From positions 1-5,620 of the forward strand of contig JAAYQD010000233.1 in the NCBI GenBank assembly GCA_012519465.1: DNA of 5,620 bases, in the 5' to 3' direction. The position numbers and the translations under genes are program-made. Below the pieces are notes generated by a model. The model was not told where the DNA came from, did no database searches, and saw only the letters and a list, made by a program, of their open reading frames with translations. Shown one piece after another: positions 1 to 5,192 of the stretch; the first letter of the stretch is position 1, and each line of letters starts with the position of its first letter. Source of the stretch: Candidatus Cloacimonadota bacterium (GTDB lineage Bacteria > Cloacimonadota > Cloacimonadia > Cloacimonadales > Cloacimonadaceae).

Positions 1-317
1 AGTTGCGCAGATTACACCCCGATTTACCCAAGGCATTGGATGGCTATAAAAGTGTGGAAGATTGGGGTATATCGATGGTTGGGGAGAGAAGATTTCGCTT
101 GTATCTCATGCATCTTGGAACAAATCCAATCCCTTTAATGACCACAATTATCGTTACCCTAAACGATATAAACCACGTTAAGGTGGAATCCTGCAAAAGA
201 AACCAACACGTAGGAGAGCATGATATTCCCGCTAACCTGTTGATACCAAAGGATAAAGGAAGATCGTTGTGGAGCTACGCCAAAATAATTTCACTTATAA
301 GCGAAAATAATCGCTAA
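1..317 (+). CDS. 3' end of an unrecognised protein gene (partial)
   Basis: An open frame enters from the left edge and ends at a TAA at 315-317, giving about 104 visible residues. A TTG at 3-5 could serve as a start, but the frame is open to the edge with no room to see a ribosome binding site, so this is most likely the C-terminal part of a longer protein. I do not recognise the family. The sequence is soluble-looking, with mixed hydrophobic and charged residues, a basic stretch near the end (PKDKGRSLW) and a hydrophilic tail (ISENNR). It has no signal peptide, membrane segment or obvious metal motif. Base composition is AT-leaning, like the next gene and unlike the Fe-S operon. It is on the same strand as the barrel gene, with a 77-base gap before that gene's preferred start. 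Confidence 0.5.
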   Translation, partial: LRRLHPDLPKALDGYKSVEDWGISMVGERRFRLYLMHLGTNPIPLMTTIIVTLNDINHVKVESCKRNQHVGEHDIPANLLIPKDKGRSLWSYAKIISLISENNR

Positions 318-341
318 TCTACAACCCCCATTCCTGGCTTT

Positions 342-370
342 TTGACACTTATATGTTTAGATACCAAATT
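342..370 (+). promoter_or_regulatory. possible sigma70-like promoter for the barrel gene
   Basis: A perfect TTGACA lies at 342-347. At 17-base spacing the -10 position reads CAAATT (365-370), only 3 of 6 consensus bases. It lies 25 bases before the preferred start at 395, so it is well placed, but the weak -10 makes this a guess. Confidence 0.2.
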
Positions 371-394
371 CAAGAATATCATATGGAGATGATT

Positions 395-2491
395 ATGAAA
401 ACACGAGTACTCTCTTTAGTTCTAATTATGGTATGTGTTATTGCATGCAGAGCGCATGCGTTAAGCATACAAGAGCAGATAACCCAATCTACCAAACTCG
501 AATTTACAACCGGCATCATGGGCAATGTTGACGATAATTTTAGTCCTTGCAGGCTAAATACGGATTTTGAATTCTTTGCTAATGGACAGAATCTATATAT
601 GATTTGCTCTGTAGAGATTGATTCCACATTCAGCAAGGGTAATGAGACCAAAAGAGATCAACCCGGCAGTGGAGATTTTATCATGCTGCGTCTGGTAACT
701 GTCCCCAATCAAAACTTTGCTTACACCTACGTTTTTTATCCTCTTATGAACAAAGAGGATTACACTATAGGGCTGGGAGTAAACCAGAATTATGATTGGA
801 ATTCGGATTATGAGTATGAATCAATAATCAGCCAAGATCGATGGATAATCTATGCCAAAATCCCTTGGAAAGATATGCGAACCACAAAAGACACACCATT
901 TACGATTGGAGTAATCGCAAACAGATGGATGCGTAATGATGGCAGGGCTTTTAACTATCCCCATGTGGTGAGGTCGATGGGAGAGTCTTATTATAGTGAA
1001 TCAGCCCAACTTACAGTTCCGGTACGGATTGCAAGGGATTATGGCGTGAATACAAGAGTTTATTACACCGCAAAATATGACTTGTTAAATAGCCAGAATT
1101 TCAAAGTAAAAGACTATGTAGGGCTCGATTTTACGTTTCGACCCCAACAAAATGGCAGCCTCAAGTTAACCTTGCAGCCGGACTATTCTGATATTCCCTT
1201 GGACTCAGTAGACGATATCTACAACACGCTTTACAAACCATGGCTGCAGGAAAACAGGTTCTTTTTCAAGGAAGACCTTGATTTGCTGACCGGGTCAAAT
1301 TCATATTGGTATAGCAGGAACATCATATCGCCCTTGGCTGCCATAAAGTATTCTCTTATAAAGCCCAATACGTCGCTCATCCTGCTGGGTGCCAAAGATC
1401 AGAAAAAACAACTCTATAACGGTACGGATGACTTTTACAACGCCTTTGCCATCAGGCAGAATATTGGGAAGAGTCAGCTATCACTATACGCTTACAATAG
1501 AATGGATAATAAGGCAGCATACAATAATGAAGTATTAAGCGCAATGTTTTCCCGTCAATTTTGGGGGAATAATAACTTCAGTATCGAACTGAGCGGCAGC
1601 ACAGCAAGAGACAGCTTGTTGGCAGATTATTCTTCAGGAACGTCAGGCATTTTGAAATACAGCTTTAGTAACATCACACACACATTAGATCTATCAGGCA
1701 AGTACATTGATGACTCGTTTCGGGCTGACATGGGCAACATCTCCCTGATGAACCGGAACACTTTTAATGCCACCTATACAAATTATCTTGTTTTCCCCAA
1801 GTCATTTGTTTCCGATTTCTCAAACTCTGTGATTGCTCAGTATGTGACAAATCATAACAGTAATGATCGCATTGAAGCGTATGTGGCGTATCGCAACCAG
1901 TCCAAGATTCTGTCCACCCGGGCATATCTTGGCATAGATGCCAGCTATGGTGATGAAACATATAACGATATAAGTTATGAGTACAAAAAAGCATTCTTCA
2001 GCTTGGGAAGCAATTACTGGTCGAATATCTCTCCGTTTATCAGGATTGGAGGGGCAAGAAACTTGGTTTATCGTTTAGAAAAAATAGTTGATTATGCCTA
2101 CCTATATGGTTCTTTGGAATCGATGATAAACCCAAATACTTCGCTAAAGCTGGACGCCACATATTACAAATATGACCATCCCAAGACGGAAAGCTGGGAT
2201 AACGAGTATCTCTTTGCAAATCTGGATTATGCTGTCAATTTCAACACAGGGTTCAGGTTCAATATGGGTCTGAGATTCAACAATATAGAGATCCCATTTG
2301 CTCTTTATGATGGATATTTTGGATATTATTTCAACTCGGAATGGCAGATCAGCAAAATACTAAGAGTCAACTTGGGATTTCAAAGCACAGCAGATCACTA
2401 TTCTTACAGCATTGATCCAAATCCAACAGTCTATCATTTATATGATGTCACCAGTCAAAGTATCTATCTTAAAACGAGTGTTAGTTTCTAA
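395..2491 (+). CDS. outer-membrane beta-barrel protein with CBM9-like N-terminal domain (DUF5916-type)
   Basis: A 698-residue secreted protein. I chose the ATG at 395 rather than the upstream in-frame ATGs (353, 383) because GGAG at 385-388 sits 6 bases before it and the protein then opens with a clean signal peptide: MKTR, a hydrophobic core, and a likely cut after A-H-A (residue 22). Residues about 25-210 resemble the CBM9-like/DOMON domain that precedes DUF5916 barrels, with the typical RW...IPWKDMR segment at 149-162. Residues 260-298 match the DUF5916 junction: LQPDYSD, where the family has N-P-D-F-S-Q, then ENRFFFKEDLDLL, where it has EKRPFF-x-E-G. The rest, to 698, has alternating polar and aromatic strands typical of a barrel and ends in Phe (KTSVSF), as outer-membrane proteins usually do. 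The substrate is unknown; family members are often linked to carbohydrate or TonB-like outer-membrane functions, but no SusC/SusD partner is visible. A lipobox-like V-I-A-C (residues 15-18) makes lipoprotein processing an alternative. It is apparently monocistronic. Confidence 0.72.
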   Translation: MKTRVLSLVLIMVCVIACRAHALSIQEQITQSTKLEFTTGIMGNVDDNFSPCRLNTDFEFFANGQNLYMICSVEIDSTFSKGNETKRDQPGSGDFIMLRLVTVPNQNFAYTYVFYPLMNKEDYTIGLGVNQNYDWNSDYEYESIISQDRWIIYAKIPWKDMRTTKDTPFTIGVIANRWMRNDGRAFNYPHVVRSMGESYYSESAQLTVPVRIARDYGVNTRVYYTAKYDLLNSQNFKVKDYVGLDFTFRPQQNGSLKLTLQPDYSDIPLDSVDDIYNTLYKPWLQENRFFFKEDLDLLTGSNSYWYSRNIISPLAAIKYSLIKPNTSLILLGAKDQKKQLYNGTDDFYNAFAIRQNIGKSQLSLYAYNRMDNKAAYNNEVLSAMFSRQFWGNNNFSIELSGSTARDSLLADYSSGTSGILKYSFSNITHTLDLSGKYIDDSFRADMGNISLMNRNTFNATYTNYLVFPKSFVSDFSNSVIAQYVTNHNSNDRIEAYVAYRNQSKILSTRAYLGIDASYGDETYNDISYEYKKAFFSLGSNYWSNISPFIRIGGARNLVYRLEKIVDYAYLYGSLESMINPNTSLKLDATYYKYDHPKTESWDNEYLFANLDYAVNFNTGFRFNMGLRFNNIEIPFALYDGYFGYYFNSEWQISKILRVNLGFQSTADHYSYSIDPNPTVYHLYDVTSQSIYLKTSVSF

Positions 2492-2529
2492 ACAGTGATA
2501 CATTATGGATAGTCCATCACTTGACTGTT
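2491..2529 (+). repeat. inverted repeat just after the barrel gene stop
   Basis: AACAGT (2491-2496) pairs with ACTGTT (2524-2529). An alternative inner pairing is GTGAT (2495-2499) with ATCAC (2516-2520). It could fold in the 3' end of the mRNA, but there is no T-run after it, so it is not an obvious intrinsic terminator. Confidence 0.25.
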
Positions 2530-2654
2530 CAGGAATGAACCTAAGCGAAAAAATGGCACAAAAGCGAAAAGACAAAGTTATCCGCAATCTGCGCTCCAAA
2601 TTCCTGCTCGCAATTGGATGAGAGGCAAGCAGCAGGATTTTGACCTGAACTACC

Positions 2655-2674
2655 GTCTCTGGTGAGACTCTTTA
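2655..2674 (+). terminator. weak terminator-like hairpin after the barrel gene
   Basis: GTCTC (2655-2659), a TGGT loop and GAGAC (2664-2668) form a 5-bp stem, followed by TCTTTA. The stem is short, the T-run is interrupted, and it lies more than 160 bases beyond the stop codon. It is the only plus-strand candidate I found for ending the barrel transcript. Confidence 0.2.
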
Positions 2675-2676
2675 GG

Positions 2677-2693
2677 GAGCTCGCTTCGCTCGC
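2677..2693. repeat. GC-rich palindrome-like motif, left flank of the repeat mosaic
   Basis: The 15 bases at 2679-2693 (GCTCGCTTCGCTCGC) contain internal repeats of CGCT, and GAGC (2677-2680) can pair with GCTC (2688-2691). Its sequence matches 12 of 15 positions of the reverse complement of the hairpin at 2801-2815, so the two motifs act like imperfect terminal inverted repeats around the heptamer arrays. Confidence 0.45.
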
Positions 2694-2694
2694 G

Positions 2695-2729
2695 ATGAAT
2701 GATGAATAAAGAATAATGAATGACGAATG
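2695..2729. repeat. heptanucleotide tandem array, ATGAATR x5
   Basis: Five consecutive 7-base units can be read without gaps: ATGAATG, ATGAATA, AAGAATA, ATGAATG and ACGAATG. Each unit differs from the consensus ATGAATR by at most one base. The strict 7-base period resembles the short tandemly repeated repetitive (STRR) heptamers described in cyanobacterial intergenic DNA. Confidence 0.75.
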
Positions 2730-2732
2730 CAT

Positions 2733-2746
2733 GGTTCCAGGTTCCA
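2733..2746. repeat. heptanucleotide tandem duplicate, GGTTCCA x2
   Basis: Two perfect 7-base copies, at 2733-2739 and 2740-2746, start three bases after the ATGAATR array ends. The sequence differs from the neighbouring array but the unit length is the same. Confidence 0.6.
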
Positions 2747-2768
2747 AAAAAGCGGCGGACTGCCGCTT
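2746..2768 (-). terminator. second intrinsic terminator, facing the Fe-S operon
   Basis: Read on the minus strand, AAGCGGC, a 5-base loop (AGTCC) and GCCGCTT form a perfect 7-bp GC-rich stem (plus-strand arms 2750-2756 and 2762-2768). It is followed by further T residues, giving a run of six. It lies about 130 bases beyond the scaffold stop and behind the first terminator, so it would catch read-through. It sits inside the repeat mosaic, between two heptamer arrays. Confidence 0.6.
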
Positions 2769-2770
2769 CC

Positions 2771-2798
2771 CTATCAACTATCAACTAACACCTAACAA
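2771..2798. repeat. heptanucleotide tandem array, CTATCAA-type x4
   Basis: Four consecutive 7-base units: CTATCAA, CTATCAA, CTAACAC and CTAACAA, followed by a partial CT. This is the third heptamer family in about 100 bases. Confidence 0.7.
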
Positions 2799-2800
2799 CT

Positions 2801-2815
2801 GCTTGCGAAGCAAGC
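2801..2815. repeat. perfect hairpin palindrome, right flank of the repeat mosaic
   Basis: GCTTGC (2801-2806), a GAA loop and GCAAGC (2810-2815) form a perfect 6-bp stem. Its reverse complement is close to the motif at 2679-2693 (12 of 15 bases). No T-run follows on either strand, so it is not a terminator by itself. Confidence 0.6.
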
Positions 2816-2822
2816 TGCAACC

Positions 2823-2852
2823 AAAAAGGCAGTCCCGGTTGGAACTGCCTTT
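2823..2852 (-). terminator. intrinsic terminator of the Fe-S assembly operon
   Basis: AAAGGCAGT (2825-2833) is the exact reverse complement of ACTGCCTTT (2844-2852), a 9-bp stem that can extend by CC/GG past a one-base bulge. On the minus strand it ends in a run of five T (the A-run at 2823-2827 on the plus strand). It lies 47 bases after the scaffold gene stop codon, the normal place for a rho-independent terminator. The plus-strand T-run is short (TTT then CATATTT), so activity in that direction would be weaker. Confidence 0.8.
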
Positions 2853-2877
2853 CATATTTATCTAATCCCAGGTAGCA

Positions 2878-2894
2878 CCGCTATTCAAGAGCGG
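2878..2894 (-). repeat. small stem-loop in the operon 3' untranslated region
   Basis: CCGCT (2878-2882) pairs with AGCGG (2890-2894) across a 7-base loop, directly after the scaffold stop codon and before the terminator. It may form in the mRNA; no function can be assigned. Confidence 0.3.
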
Positions 2895-2898
2895 AGGC

Positions 2899-3525
2899 TT
2901 AGGAAGGGAAATTGATTTGGATGTCTTTCACCTCTGGATATTTACTGAGGTGTTCGCGGATCTCTTCCGCCACGTTTTCGCGGTATTGGTCAAAGCTCAT
3001 GATGTTGAGGTCGATCAAGACTTCGCCATTGTCAAATCCCACGTATTTCACCATCTTGAGGGTGATGATATCTTCGCCCACCTGGGGATAGATGATCTTT
3101 TTCAGCTCTTCAATGATGGTTTCTTTGCTAAAATTGGGCACTTCTTTCAGCCCGTGCGCTATCTCATAGTTTGAGATGGCAGTTTGCAGGGTATCGGCAG
3201 CCAGCACACTGCAATGTGCCTTCACCGGGGGCAATCCGTCCAGGGCTTCCATGGCATCGCGCCAGGTGATCTTTTTGGCTTCGTCCAAGGTCTTGCCTTT
3301 TGCCATTTCCGTCACGATGGAAGCGGTGGCGATATTGGAGGCACAGCCATAGGAGAGGAATTTTACATCCTCAATCACCTTGCTGGCTTCATCCACCTTG
3401 AGGTAGATGGTCACCTGATCGCCACAGGCGGGGCTGCCTTCGGTGGCAGTGGAATCGGGGTGTTCCATCTTGCCCACGTTTTGGGGGTTCATAAAGTGTT
3501 GCAGCACCTTTTCAGAGTATTGCAT
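2899..3525 (-). CDS. IscU/NifU-type Fe-S cluster scaffold fused to a DUF59-like domain
   Basis: A 208-residue cytoplasmic protein. Residues 1-125 are an IscU/NifU N-terminal domain on which [2Fe-2S] clusters are built. The three ligand cysteines are present: C34 in SPACGD (with the conserved D36), C61 in YGCASNIA, and C105 in AHCSVLA. LPPVK, at 98-102, is the tetrapeptide region recognised by the HscA chaperone in IscU. Residues about 130-208 are extra. They read like a DUF59/MIP18 domain (ELKKIIYPQVGEDIITL, then a V-x-I-D-L-N strand, then PEVKDIQI). The cysteine usual in that domain is absent; no Cys occurs after C105. An Nfu domain is a weaker alternative, but its CxxC is also missing. Start: ATG at 3525 with AGGAG 5 bases upstream. 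It overlaps the desulfurase stop by one base (TAATG), so the two are translationally coupled. The sulphur donor is expected to be that neighbour. Canonical IscU is about 125-130 residues, so the fusion is the unusual part. Confidence 0.88.
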   Translation of the reverse strand: MQYSEKVLQHFMNPQNVGKMEHPDSTATEGSPACGDQVTIYLKVDEASKVIEDVKFLSYGCASNIATASIVTEMAKGKTLDEAKKITWRDAMEALDGLPPVKAHCSVLAADTLQTAISNYEIAHGLKEVPNFSKETIIEELKKIIYPQVGEDIITLKMVKYVGFDNGEVLIDLNIMSFDQYRENVAEEIREHLSKYPEVKDIQINFPS

Positions 3526-4718
3526 TATTTCTCCTGTTGTTGTTTGATTGCGTTGTAAAGGGGGCTAAGCTGGCGCAGCCGCTCTGTGATTACTTTCAAT
3601 TCTGCCACGGCATAATCTATCTGTTCTTTGGTATTGTAGCGGGAAAAGGTAAACTTCATGGAGCCATGGGATTGCACGTGATTCTTGCCCATTGCCATCA
3701 GAACGTAGCTGGGCTTGAGGCCTTGCGAGGCACAGGCGGAGCCGGTTGCCACCGTGATGCCCTTTCTATCTAACATCATGGCCATGGATTCGCCTTCGAT
3801 ATAATCTATGGAAACGTTGATATTGTGGCACACCCTGCCTTCCCCACGGGGACCGTTGAGCTCGATATATTCGATATTCTTTTCCAGCTCTTGCAAGAGG
3901 TAATCGGAGAGCTCCCGCAGCTGGCGGATATTGCCGTCCAAATCTGCATAAACCAGTTCCACCGCCTTGGCAAATCCGGCTATGCCAGCCAGGGAGAGAC
4001 CACCCGGCTGCAGGGAGTCAAAACGCTTTACCCCATGCACATAGGGGCTCAATCTGGTGCCGTTTTTCACCCACAAAGCACCCACACCCTGAGGGCCGTG
4101 TATCTTGTGGGCGCTGATGCTGAAGGTATCCATCCCCAAAGCCTGCATATCCAGGGGCATCTTGCCAAAAGCCTGTGCCCCATCCACATGGAAGAAGATC
4201 TTGTGATCCGCTTCTGCCAATACTTTGGCGTATTCTGCGATGGGCTGGATGGTGCCCACCACGTGGTTTACCATCGTGCTCATAAAGAGGATGGTATCCG
4301 GGCGCAGGGCGGAGCGCAACTTATCCGGGGAAACGTAGCCCAATTCATCGCTTTCCAGATAGGTGAGATCAAAGCCCATTTTCTCGAAATAGGCGGCGTG
4401 GGTAAGCAAATCAGGATAATCCACCAAAGAGACGATGATGTGGCGTCCTTTTTTGGAATGCGCCAGCGCCAAGCCTTTGAGGGCGATATTGTTTGCCAGG
4501 GTGCCGCCGGAGGTGAAGGTGAGCTCTTCTTCGTGGGCGTTGATGGCTTTGGCAATGATTTCCTTAAACTCATGCACCGCGCTGCTGGTAGCTTCTCCGG
4601 TGCTCACAAAGGAGGCGGGATACCAAAACTCTTTGGAAAAATAGGGCTGCATGGCTTCCAGCACTTCCGGCGCCAGCGGCGTTGTAACACAGTTATCCAT
4701 ATAGATTTGCTCGTTCAT
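3525..4718 (-). CDS. divergent IscS/NifS-type cysteine desulfurase (class V aminotransferase fold)
   Basis: A 397-residue PLP enzyme expected to convert cysteine to alanine, hold sulphur as a persulphide and pass it to the scaffold encoded next. Visible motifs in order: YMDNCVTTP (6-14; usually DNAATTP), FTSGGT (68-73, phosphate loop), HVDGAQ (177-182; D179 and Q182 contact PLP), SAHK (202-205; K205 forms the Schiff base), GSACAS (326-331; C329 is the catalytic cysteine), and FSRYNTKEQID (358-368; R360 for the substrate carboxylate). Length is normal for the family. Several near-invariant residues differ: the PLP-stacking His (E. coli H104) aligns with Y101, the PLP-contacting Asn (E. coli N155) with H152, and the GGGxERGxRSGT loop is replaced at 229-240 by GVKRFDSLQPGG. 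Catalysis therefore looks possible but altered. Start: ATG at 4718, with AGGAG 7 bases upstream and a one-base TAATG overlap with the regulator. Class V neighbours such as selenocysteine lyases are a less likely alternative, given the linked scaffold. Confidence 0.87.
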   Translation of the reverse strand: MNEQIYMDNCVTTPLAPEVLEAMQPYFSKEFWYPASFVSTGEATSSAVHEFKEIIAKAINAHEEELTFTSGGTLANNIALKGLALAHSKKGRHIIVSLVDYPDLLTHAAYFEKMGFDLTYLESDELGYVSPDKLRSALRPDTILFMSTMVNHVVGTIQPIAEYAKVLAEADHKIFFHVDGAQAFGKMPLDMQALGMDTFSISAHKIHGPQGVGALWVKNGTRLSPYVHGVKRFDSLQPGGLSLAGIAGFAKAVELVYADLDGNIRQLRELSDYLLQELEKNIEYIELNGPRGEGRVCHNINVSIDYIEGESMAMMLDRKGITVATGSACASQGLKPSYVLMAMGKNHVQSHGSMKFTFSRYNTKEQIDYAVAELKVITERLRQLSPLYNAIKQQQEK

Positions 4719-5137
4719 TATGATTCTCCTTTTATATCTTCAAATCTTGCTATAGCTGCCAGGGAATGGGATTGGAAGAGCTGCCGCTGCTGTTGGGAAA
4801 CACTCTGGAAAAAAGGCTTCAAGCGGCATTTGCTGCCCAGGCAATAGTCTCCCCTGCTCTCGTCACAAGCCATATCCATGCTGTGATCATCCACCGCCTG
4901 CATCACATCCCAAAGGCTGATCTCCTCAGCTTTGTGGGCGAGTGAGTATCCTCCCTTGGAACCGATGCTGCTATCGATGATGCCCGCATTCTTAAGCGCG
5001 GCAAGCAGGTGTTCCACATACTTTTTGGGCAGTTGTTGATTCAGACATATCTTGTGGGCAGAAATGGGGGTGCCATCGCTGGCATGCATCTCCAAAAGGG
5101 CTCGCAAGGCATATTCCGTCCTTGTATTTACTGGCAT
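4718..5137 (-). CDS. Rrf2-family regulator, probably Fe-S binding (IscR/RirA-like)
   Basis: A 139-residue DNA-binding protein and the first gene of the Fe-S operon. Residues 1-65 form the Rrf2 winged helix-turn-helix: TRTEYALRALLEM (5-17), the recognition region around LPKKYVEHLLAALKNAGII (36-54), and the wing with SKGGYSL (60-66). LWDVMQAVD (75-83) is the usual dimerisation-helix entry. Three cysteines, C91, C99 and C104, are placed where IscR, NsrR and RirA hold their cluster, but the spacing C-x7-C-x4-C differs from the C-x5-C-x5-C of IscR; the x7 resembles RirA. A fourth cysteine (C31) lies in the DNA-binding part. I infer a cluster-sensing repressor or activator of this operon, autoregulated as Rrf2 genes usually are. 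Start: ATG at 5137 with GAGG at 5143-5146 (minus strand), 5 bases upstream. The stop overlaps the next start (TAATG). The specific name iscR is likely but not proven, so I leave the symbol blank. Confidence 0.85.
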   Translation of the reverse strand: MPVNTRTEYALRALLEMHASDGTPISAHKICLNQQLPKKYVEHLLAALKNAGIIDSSIGSKGGYSLAHKAEEISLWDVMQAVDDHSMDMACDESRGDYCLGSKCRLKPFFQSVSQQQRQLFQSHSLAAIARFEDIKGES

Positions 5138-5150
5138 TTATACCTCGATG

Positions 5151-5169
5151 TATTATCTATCTTATAATA
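5151..5169 (-). promoter_or_regulatory. candidate Rrf2 operator overlapping the operon -10
   Basis: TATTAT (5151-5156), 7 spacer bases, then ATAATA (5164-5169) form a perfect AT-rich dyad just upstream of the regulator's ribosome binding site. On the minus strand the outer arm TATTAT is also the best -10 hexamer (5 of 6), so a protein bound here would block transcription start. It does not match the E. coli IscR type 1 consensus that I know. AT-rich dyads arise easily by chance in such sequence. Confidence 0.35.
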
Positions 5170-5192
5170 TAGTATTTTACTGGGGGATTAAA
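5164..5192 (-). promoter_or_regulatory. probable promoter of the Fe-S operon
   Basis: On the minus strand TATTAT (complement of 5164-5169) fits a -10. At 17-base spacing the -35 is TTTAAT (complement of 5187-5192), a weak match. An alternative pair is TTGCTT (complement of 5191-5196) with TACTAT (complement of 5169-5174), spacing 16. Either would give a short leader of about 15-30 bases before the regulator start. A weak -35 would suit a regulated promoter. Confidence 0.35.

Larger units (their letters stand above)
2492..2898. other. 407-base non-coding region between convergent genes
   Basis: This is the gap between the barrel gene and the scaffold gene, whose 3' ends face each other. The left part (2492-2654) shows no convincing gene and no clear structure other than the inverted repeat at its start. 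The centre (2677-2815) is a mosaic of tandem heptamers and palindromes. The right part holds the operon terminators. An open frame on the minus strand spanning the repeats is an artefact of their AT-rich, stop-poor heptamers. Confidence 0.7.

Noticed and set aside
300..340. AGCGA...TCGCT hairpin over the stop of the first gene as a terminator
   Set aside because: The stem is only 5 bp and AT-weak, and no T-run follows it directly; the TTTTT at 339-343 is too far away.
353..394. Upstream start of the barrel gene at 353, adding 14 residues
   Set aside because: It has no ribosome binding site and puts a polar extension before the signal peptide. The ATG at 395 has GGAG at the right distance and gives a normal signal peptide.
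2535..2621. Small plus-strand frame starting MNLSEKMAQKRKDK (28 residues)
   Set aside because: The AGGA abuts the ATG with no spacer, the peptide is short and unrecognised, and no promoter is visible. It is possibly a gene remnant but unsupported.
2541..2777. 78-codon open frame on the minus strand over the repeat mosaic
   Set aside because: Its coding potential comes from heptamer repeats read as Ser-Ser-Phe-Ile patterns, it spans a terminator hairpin, and it has no domain signal.
2869..2894. GGTAGCACCGC resembling a T-box antiterminator motif on the plus strand
   Set aside because: There is no upstream specifier stem, no following terminator and no downstream aminoacyl-tRNA or amino-acid gene on that strand. 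It lies in the 3' region of the opposite-strand operon.
2899..3135. C-terminal domain of the scaffold as a classical Nfu domain
   Set aside because: The required CxxC is absent and the Y-P-x-x-G-x-D-I-x-T-L pattern fits DUF59 better; kept only as an alternative.
3825..4847. Long plus-strand open frame (340 codons) opposite the desulfurase
   Set aside because: The minus strand carries unmistakable class V aminotransferase motifs with proper ribosome binding sites. The antisense frame is His- and Gln-rich without any domain, typical of a shadow frame.
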